Under the pieces are notes generated by a model. It had not been told where the DNA came from and made no database searches. It saw nothing but the letters and a program-made list of their open reading frames with translations. This document shows positions 17,535 through 25,781 of a stretch of 64,000 bases of DNA, in pieces; the first letter of the stretch is position 1, and each line of letters opens with the position of its first letter. This DNA comes from Paramesorhizobium endophyticum (lineage in GTDB: Bacteria; Pseudomonadota; Alphaproteobacteria; Rhizobiales; Rhizobiaceae). The stretch covers positions 1 through 64,000 of the forward strand of contig NZ_BMHH01000008.1 in assembly GCF_014640615.1 (NCBI RefSeq), in the 5' to 3' direction. A program made the translations under genes and the position numbers.

Positions 17535-17557
17535 GGTCACTTCCGTTTGCTGTGGAA

Positions 17558-17590
17558 GCCGTTAACCGGAACTATATTCCGATTAACGGC
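17558..17590 (-). promoter_or_regulatory. Hairpin between binding-protein and SIS genes
   Basis: A 14-bp inverted repeat (GCCGTTAACCGGAA against TTCCGATTAACGGC, one mismatch) with a 5-base loop fills the gap after the binding-protein stop codon. It lacks a T-run, so 3'-end stabilisation or partial termination is more likely than full termination. Confidence 0.65.
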
Positions 17591-17598
17591 AGATGGTC

Positions 17599-18489
17599 TC
17601 AGTCGAGCTTCATGTAATCGGCGAAGCGGGCGGCATCGTTGATGGTCACCTTGTCGAGCTTGTTCTCGCTCAAGCCCCATTTGTCGAAGATTTTGGCGTA
17701 GGCGCCATCGTCAATCATGGCCTGCATGGTTGCGGCCAGCGCATCGCGAAGCTGCGGATTATCCTTGGCGACCAGCATGGCCTGATAGCCGGCGGCATAT
17801 TGGGTGCCGCTGATCAGCTCCAGCTTCTTGCTGCCTTCCGGCTGGTGCTGGAGGGAGTAGGCGGCGACACCGGTCGTATCCATCGACAGATCGACGCGTC
17901 CACTCTGCAGCGCGATCTTGATCTGGTCGTTCGATGGAAACTGCATGACCGTGAGGGGTTTGTCCGCCGGGCACAGCGTCTTCTGCTTGTCGAGCAGTTG
18001 CAGTGGGATCGATCCCTGCACCGCGCCGGCACGCAGACCGCAGGCATCCTTCAGCTTGTGAACGCCCTTCGGATTGCCGTCCAGCACGATGATGCTGGTG
18101 CCTTCAAGCATGTAATTGACGACATCGACGATCTTCTCCCGTTCGATGAAATCGCCGAAGGCCGACATGCCCATGTCGAAGCGCCCGGCCTGGATGCCGG
18201 GGATGATGCTGGCGAACTGCGCCGGCATGTCGATGAACTTGACGCCCAGGCGGACGCCCATTTCGCTGCGCAAATCCTTTTCAAGGCCGATAATGGTCTT
18301 GTTGTCCTCGCCATAGAAATTATATGGCGGCGTCTGCGGCTCGGTTCCGACCTTGATTTCGCCCCCCGATTTGATCTTCTCGGGCAGCATGTCATGCAGC
18401 TTTTGATCGAGACCGGCGGCTGAAGCCGATAGCGAAACCAACGCCGCGGCGGCGGCGAGCATGAGTTTCAAAGTGTTCTTCCCTTTCAT
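17599..18489 (-). CDS. Polar amino-acid-type ABC transporter substrate-binding protein
   Basis: This 296-residue periplasmic protein has a Sec signal peptide (MKGKNTLKLMLAAAAALVSLSASAA) and the SBP family 3 fold: KVGTEPQTPPYNFYGEDNK, GLEKDLRSEMGVRLG, and IPGIQAGRFDMGMSAFGDFIEREK. The ribosome-binding site AAAAGGGGAA precedes the ATG. Family 3 proteins bind amino acids, opines and sugar-amino-acid conjugates. It follows the ATPase gene, so the operon order is permease, ATPase, binding protein. A kinase and SIS protein in the same operon suggest a sugar-containing ligand. Confidence 0.9.
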   Translation of the reverse strand: MKGKNTLKLMLAAAAALVSLSASAAGLDQKLHDMLPEKIKSGGEIKVGTEPQTPPYNFYGEDNKTIIGLEKDLRSEMGVRLGVKFIDMPAQFASIIPGIQAGRFDMGMSAFGDFIEREKIVDVVNYMLEGTSIIVLDGNPKGVHKLKDACGLRAGAVQGSIPLQLLDKQKTLCPADKPLTVMQFPSNDQIKIALQSGRVDLSMDTTGVAAYSLQHQPEGSKKLELISGTQYAAGYQAMLVAKDNPQLRDALAATMQAMIDDGAYAKIFDKWGLSENKLDKVTINDAARFADYMKLD

Positions 18490-18545
18490 GGCATTCCCCT
18501 TTTATTGAGCACGTGAAGGACGTGCGGCCTTATGCCGAGGAGATG

Positions 18546-19331
18546 TCAGTGCATCCGCCTCAGAAACGAACGGGTTCTCTCCTGTGCCGGGTTGTCGAGC
18601 ACCTGGCGCGCCGGGCCCTGCTCAACGACGACGCCCTGATCCATGAACACAACCCGGTCAGCGACGTCGCGGGCAAAGGCGATCTCGTGTGTCACCACAA
18701 TCATCGTCATTCCGCCGGCTGCGAGTTTGCGCATGACGTTCAGCACCTCTCCGACAAGCTCGGGATCGAGCGCCGAGGTCGGCTCGTCGAACAGCATGAG
18801 CTTCGGGCTCATGGCCAGTGCGCGGGCGATAGCGACGCGCTGCTGCTGCCCGCCTGAGAGCTGATAGGGATAAGCGTCGCCGCGGCCCTCCAGATCCACC
18901 ATCTTCAGCAATTCGCGAGCTCGTGCGATTGCCTCCTCACGTGGCTGACCACGATTGAGCATGGGAGCCTGCGCGATATTGGTGATCACATCGTGATGGG
19001 CAAAGAGATTGAAGCGCTGGAAGACCATACCGATATCGCGGCGCTGCACGGCAAGCTCCCTGCCGCTCATCTCATACAGCGCGCCACCGCGCCCGTGATA
19101 TCCGATGAGCTGGCCATCGACGAGGATGCGACCGCTGGTCATGCGCTCCAGATGATTGATGCACCGCAGAAAGGTTGATTTTCCGCTGCCGGAAGGACCA
19201 AGCAGGCAAACCACCTCGCCCTTGTCGACGGTCAGGTCGATGCCTTTCAGGACGTCGAGCGAGCCGAAGGATTTGTGCACGCCGATCGCCTGAAGAAGCG
19301 GAATGCGGTGCGGAGTTTCGGGAATGTTCAT
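18546..19331 (-). CDS. Amino-acid-type ABC transporter ATP-binding protein
   Basis: This 261-residue cytoplasmic ATPase has Walker [10 protein letters not shown], the Q-loop MVFQRFNLFAH, signature LSGGQQQR and Walker B LMLFDEPTSALDPE, closest in form to GlnQ/HisP. The start ATG at 19331 follows GGGAGGAAAGG and overlaps the permease stop as ATGA; the longer frame is inside the permease gene. It powers the importer formed by the single permease at 19328 (as a homodimer) and the binding protein at 17599. Confidence 0.92.
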   Translation of the reverse strand: MNIPETPHRIPLLQAIGVHKSFGSLDVLKGIDLTVDKGEVVCLLGPSGSGKSTFLRCINHLERMTSGRILVDGQLIGYHGRGGALYEMSGRELAVQRRDIGMVFQRFNLFAHHDVITNIAQAPMLNRGQPREEAIARARELLKMVDLEGRGDAYPYQLSGGQQQRVAIARALAMSPKLMLFDEPTSALDPELVGEVLNVMRKLAAGGMTMIVVTHEIAFARDVADRVVFMDQGVVVEQGPARQVLDNPAQERTRSFLRRMH

Positions 19332-20194
19332 CCTTTCCTCCCTTCGGCGCGCATCAGGCGCAAGGCATTCCGCCATAGTCCGGGGCTCTCATGCGTCGAC
19401 CTGGAAAGCCGTTGTTCGATTGCCATCTGGACGGCGGAGGCAATGGTGGTCATCACCAGGTACCAGATGCTGGCGACGATCAGCAGTTCGATGATCAGGA
19501 AGTTCCTGGCATAGATGTTCTGCGCCCGGGTCAGGAGGTCCTGCGCCGCCACGACGGAGACAAGCGACGTCGTCTTCAGCATCGAGATGGTCTGATTGCC
19601 AATGGGCGGGATGATCACCCGAAGCGCCTGCGGAAAGATGACCCGCAGCATCGACTGCACCGGTGTGTAGCCCAGCGCCTTTGCCGCCTCGTGCTGGCCC
19701 TTGTCGACCGCCAGCAGACCGCCGCGAATGATTTCCGCCATATAGGCTGCCTCGTTAAGGCTCAAGGCAAGCAGCGCAGCGACAAAGGCGGTGACAATTG
19801 TGTTGGTCTCGATATGGAACACACCGATATTGATGCTGGGAATGAAGAGTTGGATGTTGAACCAGAAGATGATCTGCACCAGAAGCGGCGTGCCGCGAAA
19901 GAACCAGATATAGAGGCTGGCTAATCCGGAAAGGACGCCATTGGGCGACAACCGCATCGTCGCCAGCACCGCGCCAGCGAAGATGCTGATGATCATCGAC
20001 AGCAACGTGAAGATGATGGTTAGACGCACGCCATCGAGGATGGTCTCGTCGAAAAGATATTGCGGGATCGCCGACCAGGTGATGTGGCGGCTGGTTCCGA
20101 CCATATAAAGCAGCAGGACAACAAGGGCGGCCAGCAGAGCGGCGGCGAACCGCTGCCCCCAATTGCGCGCGGGGATGATCTTTTGCGGCGTCAT
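19328..20194 (-). CDS. Amino-acid-type ABC transporter permease
   Basis: This 288-residue inner-membrane protein is of the HisMQ/GltK type, with the typical core LSMIISIFAGAVLATMRLS, WFFRGTPLLVQIIFWF, LSLNEAAYMAEIIRGGLLAVDKGQ and the EAA loop EAAKALGYTPVQSMLRVIFPQA. Only one permease gene is present, so it probably works as a homodimer. It overlaps the kinase gene upstream and the ATPase gene downstream by ATGA, giving tight coupling. Confidence 0.92.
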   Translation of the reverse strand: MTPQKIIPARNWGQRFAAALLAALVVLLLYMVGTSRHITWSAIPQYLFDETILDGVRLTIIFTLLSMIISIFAGAVLATMRLSPNGVLSGLASLYIWFFRGTPLLVQIIFWFNIQLFIPSINIGVFHIETNTIVTAFVAALLALSLNEAAYMAEIIRGGLLAVDKGQHEAAKALGYTPVQSMLRVIFPQALRVIIPPIGNQTISMLKTTSLVSVVAAQDLLTRAQNIYARNFLIIELLIVASIWYLVMTTIASAVQMAIEQRLSRSTHESPGLWRNALRLMRAEGRKG

Positions 20195-21147
20195 GCAGCC
20201 CTCCCATCGTGGTTCGCCATAAGCAGGCCATCGGCATGCGGTATCGGCAAGTTTTCCGGCAATTGCGCGGCATCCAGCATGCGCGCCAGCTGAATGGCTC
20301 CATGGACCGGCGGCTCATGCAGCAACGTCAGGGATGCGCCCGGCAGGCGCTCAGCGAGGGCGGCCTGAAACGCCTCGAAAAGCCCGCGCTGGCGGGAAAT
20401 CACACCGCCGCCGGTAACGATATCAGTGGTTGGCGCGCCGCGCCGGACGAGTTGTTCGGCAAGCCTGGCCAGCGCGCCCCCCGCATGGCCTATCACCTTG
20501 CGGGCAAGCTCGGAGCCCGCGTCGGCCGCTGAGAAGATCAAGGGCGCAAACCGGCCTATGCCGGCAGCCGAGCCGATTTCGCCCAGAGCCCGGCCAAGCT
20601 CGATCGGCGAGGACACAGCCAGCGCTCGCATCAGCGCGTCCCCGAGATCTTCGAGGCCGTCGCCTTCATCGATTGAAGCGCGCACGGCGCGAGCCGCTTC
20701 CCGCACCATCCCGCTGGCGCTGCCGTCATCGCCCAAATACCAGCCCCAGCCGCCTGCGGCGAGCATCCGACGCTGGTCGTCGCGGGAAACAGCTATCGAG
20801 CCGGTGCCGCTGATCACCGATATGCCTGATGTTTTTCCGGCTGCAGGCAGCAGCAGCTCTGAATCGTTGAGAACGAGTACTTTGCCGGGCAAGCGGCGCG
20901 CCAGCCTGATTTGCAGTGCGAGCCGGTCTTCGTCGCTGTCGCAGCCATGGGCGCCTATCACCGTCACCGTGGGAGGTTTTCCTTCGGCCGTGGCGGTCAC
21001 CAGGTTAACGAGTGCGCTCGCATCTGCCTCATCATCGAAGCGGCCACGCCATTGGCCGGTCGGAAGAATCCGTTCGCCGACCAGCTTGCGGTTCTCGTTT
21101 GCCAGCAAGTGGGTCTTTGTTCCCCCGATATCTATTCCGACAAGCAT
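20191..21147 (-). CDS. BadF/BadG-type sugar kinase (N-acetylglucosamine/glucosamine kinase-like)
   Basis: This 318-residue ASKHA-fold kinase opens with the phosphate-1 motif GIDIGGTKTHLL, has the acidic GAHGCDSDEDR region, the second phosphate motif SVISGTGSIAVS and GGWGWYLGDDGSAS, which is diagnostic of the GlcNAc-kinase/BadF group, and a TGGGVIS adenosine motif. It probably phosphorylates the imported sugar or sugar conjugate before the SIS protein acts. It is the first gene of the five-gene operon and sits 6 bases from a large inverted repeat. Confidence 0.82.
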   Translation of the reverse strand: MLVGIDIGGTKTHLLANENRKLVGERILPTGQWRGRFDDEADASALVNLVTATAEGKPPTVTVIGAHGCDSDEDRLALQIRLARRLPGKVLVLNDSELLLPAAGKTSGISVISGTGSIAVSRDDQRRMLAAGGWGWYLGDDGSASGMVREAARAVRASIDEGDGLEDLGDALMRALAVSSPIELGRALGEIGSAAGIGRFAPLIFSAADAGSELARKVIGHAGGALARLAEQLVRRGAPTTDIVTGGGVISRQRGLFEAFQAALAERLPGASLTLLHEPPVHGAIQLARMLDAAQLPENLPIPHADGLLMANHDGRAA

Positions 21148-21153
21148 GCGTTC

Positions 21154-21194
21154 CCTTTCGTTTGATTAGGAAAGTTACCTAATTAAACGAAAGG
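21154..21194. promoter_or_regulatory. 17-bp inverted repeat, probable ROK operator
   Basis: Arms at 21154-21170 and 21178-21194 (CCTTTCGTTTGATTAGG against CCTAATTAAACGAAAGG) match at 16 of 17 positions across a 7-base spacer. The repeat lies directly before the kinase start codon. Its length and AT-rich core fit a dimeric repressor site, most simply that of the ROK regulator at 15335. Confidence 0.7.
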
Positions 21195-21742
21195 TGCAAG
21201 CGTTTTTTTGCCGGTCCGCTACCGAGCCGACCGGACCAGTCATATCTTGGCATGTGTTTATCACATCGGCTCGTCGGCTAGCCGGCTCAGAGCTGCGTTC
21301 CCTTTATGGAAGCCAACTTCGGGATTGACGGCCAGCAAAGGCCTCCTCACTCCCGGCGATATTGCGGTTTGCCAAGTTTGGTTGCGCTTGCTTCAGTGTG
21401 ACCAGGAAATAGCGTCTCAATCAAAGCCTCGTGGCAAGGACCATAGCGAAGGATAATTTCCTCAATACTATAAACCTCTCCCGCGAGAAGCGACGCGCTC
21501 CGGCAGGAATTTGCGCGCATTGGGTGCAAGGCATGACTTTGCGATCACGTCGTTGTCATGCAAAGCGGTGGCTTCGTCGAGATCGCAACGAAACGGCGGC
21601 CCGATGTGACGGGAAAAATATCCAACGCGATTGCCCCGCGGCAATTATATGGGATAAAGCTCGATGCGAGAGTTGAATGCGAGGACAGTCCGCATTACGC
21701 AATGGCTTGCTATGCAGACGTTTGTGTCCCAGGGAAGAATTT
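21195..21742. other. Intergenic region, no convincing gene
   Basis: About 550 bases lie between the ROK operator and the SyrB-like gene. Short frames exist (21347-21529 minus; 21556-21746 plus) but neither has a good start site or recognisable features. The plus-strand frame has a protein-like stretch (LYGIKLDARVECEDS) and could be a gene remnant. Promoters for the flanking genes are expected here but none is clear. Confidence 0.35.
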
Positions 21743-22447
21743 ATGAGGCAGCCGGCCCGACCGTTTATCGTGGAAGTCAAAAAAAAGCGCGGCCTTCAAA
21801 AGCAAACTCGTTCGATCTGGGCCGATGTTGATCTGTCTGCGTTTGCCGCTGAGACGGCAAACGAGACTCCCTTCGCCCAATTGCCGGGTCATCCGTTTGT
21901 TGACTCCAGTATGTCGCTCGTTAATGCTGCAACAAAACACAAATCTTTCGCGGAGCACCATATGGCCCACCCTCAGGAAACCGAAGCAGAACAGATCGCT
22001 TCTGAAGCGCCTGCCAAAGCAGAAGCGCCCGAGACGAAGGGGATGGCCCCACGGTCGTCTAAAGCAAAGGCGGAATCCAGGCCGTCCGCGAGCAAGAAGG
22101 CAACCCGGATGGCTGAATCTTCGATAGCTGCGGTTCGAAGCCGTCGAAAGCTCCATTCCCCACAGGAACGCACCCAAATTCTCAGCGATATCGAACAGTC
22201 AGTCGGTGGCGGGCAGAGCATCAAGAGCGCGGCCACAGAGGCTGGCATATCGGAACAGACGTATTATCAATGGAAGAAGACTGCGGCTCCTGCTGCAGCC
22301 CCTGTAGCAGCGCTTGTTTCAGAGAACAACGATCTAATAAAGGATCTGCTGGCGCTTGAAGAAGAAAACAAACGCCTGAAGAGCCTGCTTGCGGAACGTC
22401 TGCGCAAAGAGAATGCCGAACTGAGGAAGAAGCTGGGGCTGGAGTAA
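21743..22447 (+). CDS. SyrB-like / transposase-helix HTH regulator
   Basis: This 234-residue protein has an N-terminal RPFIVEVKKKRG segment seen in rhizobial SyrB relatives, a low-complexity Ala/Glu/Lys-rich linker (about 75-140), an IS3/IS66-OrfA-like helix-turn-helix (RTQILSDIEQSVGGG...SIKSAATEAGISEQTYYQWKK) and a C-terminal coiled coil (LEEENKRLKSLLAERLRKENAELRKKLGLE). SyrB is a Sinorhizobium regulator of exopolysaccharide genes. The start at 21743 has AGGGAAG upstream. It stands alone between two minus-strand operons, with no recombinase nearby, so a regulatory role is more likely than an active transposase part. Confidence 0.75.
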   Translation: MRQPARPFIVEVKKKRGLQKQTRSIWADVDLSAFAAETANETPFAQLPGHPFVDSSMSLVNAATKHKSFAEHHMAHPQETEAEQIASEAPAKAEAPETKGMAPRSSKAKAESRPSASKKATRMAESSIAAVRSRRKLHSPQERTQILSDIEQSVGGGQSIKSAATEAGISEQTYYQWKKTAAPAAAPVAALVSENNDLIKDLLALEEENKRLKSLLAERLRKENAELRKKLGLE

Positions 22448-22499
22448 GAGCAAAACCGGCAATCGCGCATATAAATGGATGATGTTCCGCCCCCTCTAA

Positions 22500-23333
22500 C
22501 TAAGCGAACCAATGCCGATAAACATCGGAAAGCATCTTCACTGAGGTAATGGCGAGGAAAATGCCGAAAAGCCGGCGCAGCCATCGGGGATCAATCGTAT
22601 GGGCGGCTCTGGCGCCCAACGGCGCAAAGAACATGCTGGTAAGAGCGATGGCGATGAAGCCGGCGCCGTTGACATAGCCCCACGAGAACGGTGGAAGCCC
22701 GCTGGCGTTCCAGCCGTTTATCACGAAGCCGATGGCGCCGGGCAGAGCGATGATCAGGCCAATGACGGAAGCGGTACCGACTGCGCGGCGCACTGGATAA
22801 TTGCACAGGCTCAATGTCGGAACGGTCAGTGTGCCGCCGCCGATACCCATCAAGGTGGAAATCCCCCCGATAATGGTTGCCATCAGCCCCTGAAACGGCT
22901 TGGCGGGAAGGCTTTTCATCAGGTGCATGCCTTCGGGCGTCAGCAGCATATGCATTGCAACCAGCGCCGCGACGACCCCGAACACAGCGGTGAGCAGTGC
23001 GCCCGGCGAGATGCCGGCAAGGATGACGCCGATGAGAACACCTGATGCCACGAAAAACGCCCACCATTTCAGTAGCGCGGTGTCCACCGCGCCGCGGGCG
23101 TAATGCGCCTTGATCGACTGGATGGATGTCGGAATGATCGTCGCCAATGACGTTCCGACCGCGATATGGGCGCGCAGCGCCACATCCACATCGAAAGCTG
23201 CCAGCACATGGTAAAGCACCGGCACCACGACGATGCCGCCGCCGACGCCCAGAAGCCCGGCCAGAAACCCTGAAAAGCAGCCGACGAGCGCCAGGCCGAG
23301 AGCGAAGGGAAGCAGGAATGCAATGCTGTACAT
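22500..23333 (-). CDS. TauE/SafE-family membrane protein
   Basis: This 277-residue membrane protein has about eight hydrophobic segments. It carries both copies of the family signature, FSGFLAGLLGVGGGIVVVPVL near the N-terminus and GGISTLMGIGGGTLTVPTL in the middle. Family members move sulfite or organosulfur anions. It lies 171 bases downstream of the FAH-family gene and could be the last gene of that ABC operon or separately transcribed. Its sequence is clearly distinct from the TauE/SafE-type protein at 6294. Confidence 0.88.
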   Translation of the reverse strand: MYSIAFLLPFALGLALVGCFSGFLAGLLGVGGGIVVVPVLYHVLAAFDVDVALRAHIAVGTSLATIIPTSIQSIKAHYARGAVDTALLKWWAFFVASGVLIGVILAGISPGALLTAVFGVVAALVAMHMLLTPEGMHLMKSLPAKPFQGLMATIIGGISTLMGIGGGTLTVPTLSLCNYPVRRAVGTASVIGLIIALPGAIGFVINGWNASGLPPFSWGYVNGAGFIAIALTSMFFAPLGARAAHTIDPRWLRRLFGIFLAITSVKMLSDVYRHWFA

Positions 23334-23504
23334 GAAACGCGGCCCATGAATCCGCCCTGCCCGGCAAACATGCGGGGCAGCGGATGATGAAGATAAGTCG
23401 GCAAACTATGACTTACGGCTGCCAAAGCAGCCGCTGAACCGATATCGATCGGGCCGGGCATCGCTGTCTTGTAGGGGGAGCAACACCCGGCCAATCGGCG
23501 GAAA

Positions 23505-24212
23505 TCACACGACGCGGGTGTGGATCTCGCCGACGCCGTCGATACCGCCCTCGATCCTGTCGCCGCGCACCACCGCGCCTACACCGGCTGGCGTGCCGGC
23601 GAAGATCAGGTCGCCGGCCTGAAGCTCGAAGAGGCCCGAGAGATAGGAAACCATTTCCGGCACTTTCCAGATCATCTGGTTAAGGTCGCCGCTTTGGCGC
23701 ATCTGGTCGTTCACCTTGATCCAGATGGCCCCGGCGTCCGGGTGACCGATTTTCGAAGCGGGGATCAGCGGCGAGCAAGGTGCGGACGCCTCGAACGATT
23801 TGCCGGTTTCCCATGGACGGCCCATCTTCTTCGCCTCGCCTTGCAGATCGCGCCGGGTCATGTCCAGGCCGACGCCATAGCCATACACATGCTCCAGCGC
23901 CTTTTCGACGGGGATATCGATGCCGCCCTTGTTCAACGCCACGACCAGCTCAATTTCATGATGCACGTCGCTGGTCTGTGACGGATAGGGAAAATCCTCG
24001 CCCGAAAGCAGCAGCGCATCCGGGTTCTTCTGGAAGAAAAACGGCGGCTCGCGATTGGGGTCATGGCCCATTTCGATGGCGTGATCGGCGAAATTACGGC
24101 CGACGCAATAGATGCGGTGAACTGGAAACACCGCGTCGCTCCCTGTGACCGGCAAGGCTGGAATGGGCAACGGCGTAAAGAGGTATTTTTGTCCAGAAGT
24201 ATGCACGTTCAT
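23505..24212 (-). CDS. Fumarylacetoacetate hydrolase family protein
   Basis: This 235-residue cytoplasmic enzyme has the FAHD1/fumarylpyruvate-hydrolase layout: IYCVGRNFADHAIEMG, FFFQKNP, the metal-binding Glu pair in HHEIELVVAL, the following Asp in GYGVGLDMTRRD, and the C-terminal GDLIFAGTPAGVGAV. Members cleave C-C bonds in acylpyruvates or decarboxylate oxaloacetate. The start ATG overlaps the permease stop (TAATG) with GGAGAAAG upstream. Being coupled to an NMT1-type ABC importer suggests an aromatic or dicarboxylic acid breakdown step, but no ring-cleavage enzyme is present here. Confidence 0.85.
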   Translation of the reverse strand: MNVHTSGQKYLFTPLPIPALPVTGSDAVFPVHRIYCVGRNFADHAIEMGHDPNREPPFFFQKNPDALLLSGEDFPYPSQTSDVHHEIELVVALNKGGIDIPVEKALEHVYGYGVGLDMTRRDLQGEAKKMGRPWETGKSFEASAPCSPLIPASKIGHPDAGAIWIKVNDQMRQSGDLNQMIWKVPEMVSYLSGLFELQAGDLIFAGTPAGVGAVVRGDRIEGGIDGVGEIHTRVV

Positions 24213-24964
24213 TATCTTTCTCCAGCGTAATATTCGAGACGTTTTTCGAAGGTCTCTATCAGCGCGGACAGCAGCATTGCCGCCGCGAAAAGGATCATGG
24301 TCAGGGCCCAGAAGCTTTCCATTTCAAAGCTGCGGGAAAAGAGCTCGAACAGCTCGCCATAGCCGATGATCGATACCAGGATCTGGCCGATGACCACACC
24401 CTTGACCCCGCGGATCAACCCGATACGGATCCCCGCCAGGATCTCCGGCAGGGCTGAAAGCAGGATGATCTTGACGAACAGCGTCCAGCCGTTCGCGCCG
24501 TAGCTGCGGCCCATTTCGATGAGCGATTGCGGCACCTGCATGACGCCCGCCCGTGCGTCGAGGACGATGATCCACACCGCGAACAGGAAGACGGTGACGA
24601 CGACCGTCGTCTCGCCAAGGCCGAAGAGGATCATCAGCACGGGCACCAGCGCCGACAGCGGTGCGCTGACGAACATGTTGACCCACAGGCCCATCAGATT
24701 ATCAACGGCCTTGAAGCGGCCCATGAGAATGCCGAGCGGTACGCCGATGCCGATGGCCAGCGCCATGCCGAGGGCAAAGCTGCGCAGCGTGATGATCGAG
24801 GCGGCCTGCCATGAACTGGTCTGCACCAGTTGCACCCCGGCCTCGAATATCCCGCTCAGCGGCGGGATCAGGAAGATCAGGTCGAGCCGGCCGACGATTT
24901 CCCAAAGCAGGGCCCAGACGATGAGCGAAGCCATCATCGGGATGCGGTATCCGAACAGTGTCAT
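24212..24964 (-). CDS. ABC transporter permease, SsuC/TauC type
   Basis: This 250-residue inner-membrane protein has about six hydrophobic segments and the SsuC/TauC-type core: ALAIGIGVPLGILMGRFKAVD, PLSALVPVLMILFGLGET, the EAA-like loop EMGRSYGANGWTLFVKIIL and GVKGVVIGQILVS. It is the second of two related permeases in the operon (the other at 25782), which would form a heterodimer. It follows the ATPase gene after 9 bases. Confidence 0.9.
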   Translation of the reverse strand: MTLFGYRIPMMASLIVWALLWEIVGRLDLIFLIPPLSGIFEAGVQLVQTSSWQAASIITLRSFALGMALAIGIGVPLGILMGRFKAVDNLMGLWVNMFVSAPLSALVPVLMILFGLGETTVVVTVFLFAVWIIVLDARAGVMQVPQSLIEMGRSYGANGWTLFVKIILLSALPEILAGIRIGLIRGVKGVVIGQILVSIIGYGELFELFSRSFEMESFWALTMILFAAAMLLSALIETFEKRLEYYAGER

Positions 24965-24973
24965 TGCCCCACC

Positions 24974-25780
24974 TCAATCCGCATATTGCCTGAGCCCGTC
25001 CCAGATCTCCTCGACGGTGTCGAGATAAGCTGGGGCGCGGCGAATGTCATCCGGCGAGGCGCTTCGATCGATATCGGGATCGATTATTTGCGATATCCGT
25101 CCGGGACGCGGCGACAGCAACACGATGCGGTCCGAGACATAGACGGCCTCCTCGATCGAATGGGTGACGAAGATGAAGGTCTTCTTCTCTAGATCGACCA
25201 GCCGGAGCAGATCCTCCTGGAACTTGCGGCGGTTCTGTTCGTCGACAGCCGAGAACGGCTCGTCGAGAAGCAGCACGTCGGCATTGACCGCGAAGGCGCG
25301 GGCGATACCGACGCGCTGACGCATGCCGCCTGATAGTTCGTGCGGATATTTATCCTCGAACCCGGTGAGCCCCACCTTTTCGATATATTGCATCGCCACC
25401 CGCTTGCGCTCGGCGGCGTTGACGCCGCGTAGCTCAAGGCCGAAGGCGACATTGCGCATCACGGTCGCCCAGGGCATCAAGGCGAAATCCTGGAAGACGA
25501 AGGCGCGCTCTGGCCCAGGACCGGTCACGACCCGGCCATTGACGCGGACTTCGCCGCTACTTGCCGGTATCAGCCCCGCGATGATCTTGAGCAGCGTGGT
25601 CTTGCCGCATCCGGACGGTCCCAGAAGCGTGGTCAGCTTGCCGCGCGCGAACTCCAGGTCGATATTGCGCAGCGCCTCCACGTCATTATAGGTCTTCGAA
25701 ATGCCGCGAACCTGGACGACGGCATCGTCGCCGGTCGCCGGAGCGTCGGCGTGGACAGGGGATTGGACAGCTTGCGGCAT
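24974..25780 (-). CDS. ABC transporter ATP-binding protein, SsuB/TauB type
   Basis: This 268-residue ATPase has Walker A GPSGCGKTT, the Q-loop FVFQDFALMPW, signature LSGGMRQR and Walker B VLLLDEPFSAVDEQ, as in nitrate/sulfonate/taurine-type importers. The start at 25780 follows AGAGGAAGAGG and lies two bases after the stop of the upstream permease gene. Upstream in-frame residues belong to the permease region and are excluded. Confidence 0.92.
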   Translation of the reverse strand: MPQAVQSPVHADAPATGDDAVVQVRGISKTYNDVEALRNIDLEFARGKLTTLLGPSGCGKTTLLKIIAGLIPASSGEVRVNGRVVTGPGPERAFVFQDFALMPWATVMRNVAFGLELRGVNAAERKRVAMQYIEKVGLTGFEDKYPHELSGGMRQRVGIARAFAVNADVLLLDEPFSAVDEQNRRKFQEDLLRLVDLEKKTFIFVTHSIEEAVYVSDRIVLLSPRPGRISQIIDPDIDRSASPDDIRRAPAYLDTVEEIWDGLRQYAD

Positions 25781-25781
25781 G

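Noticed and set aside
21743-22447. Active insertion sequence around the SyrB-like gene
   Set aside because: No DDE transposase, terminal inverted repeats or target duplications are seen nearby.
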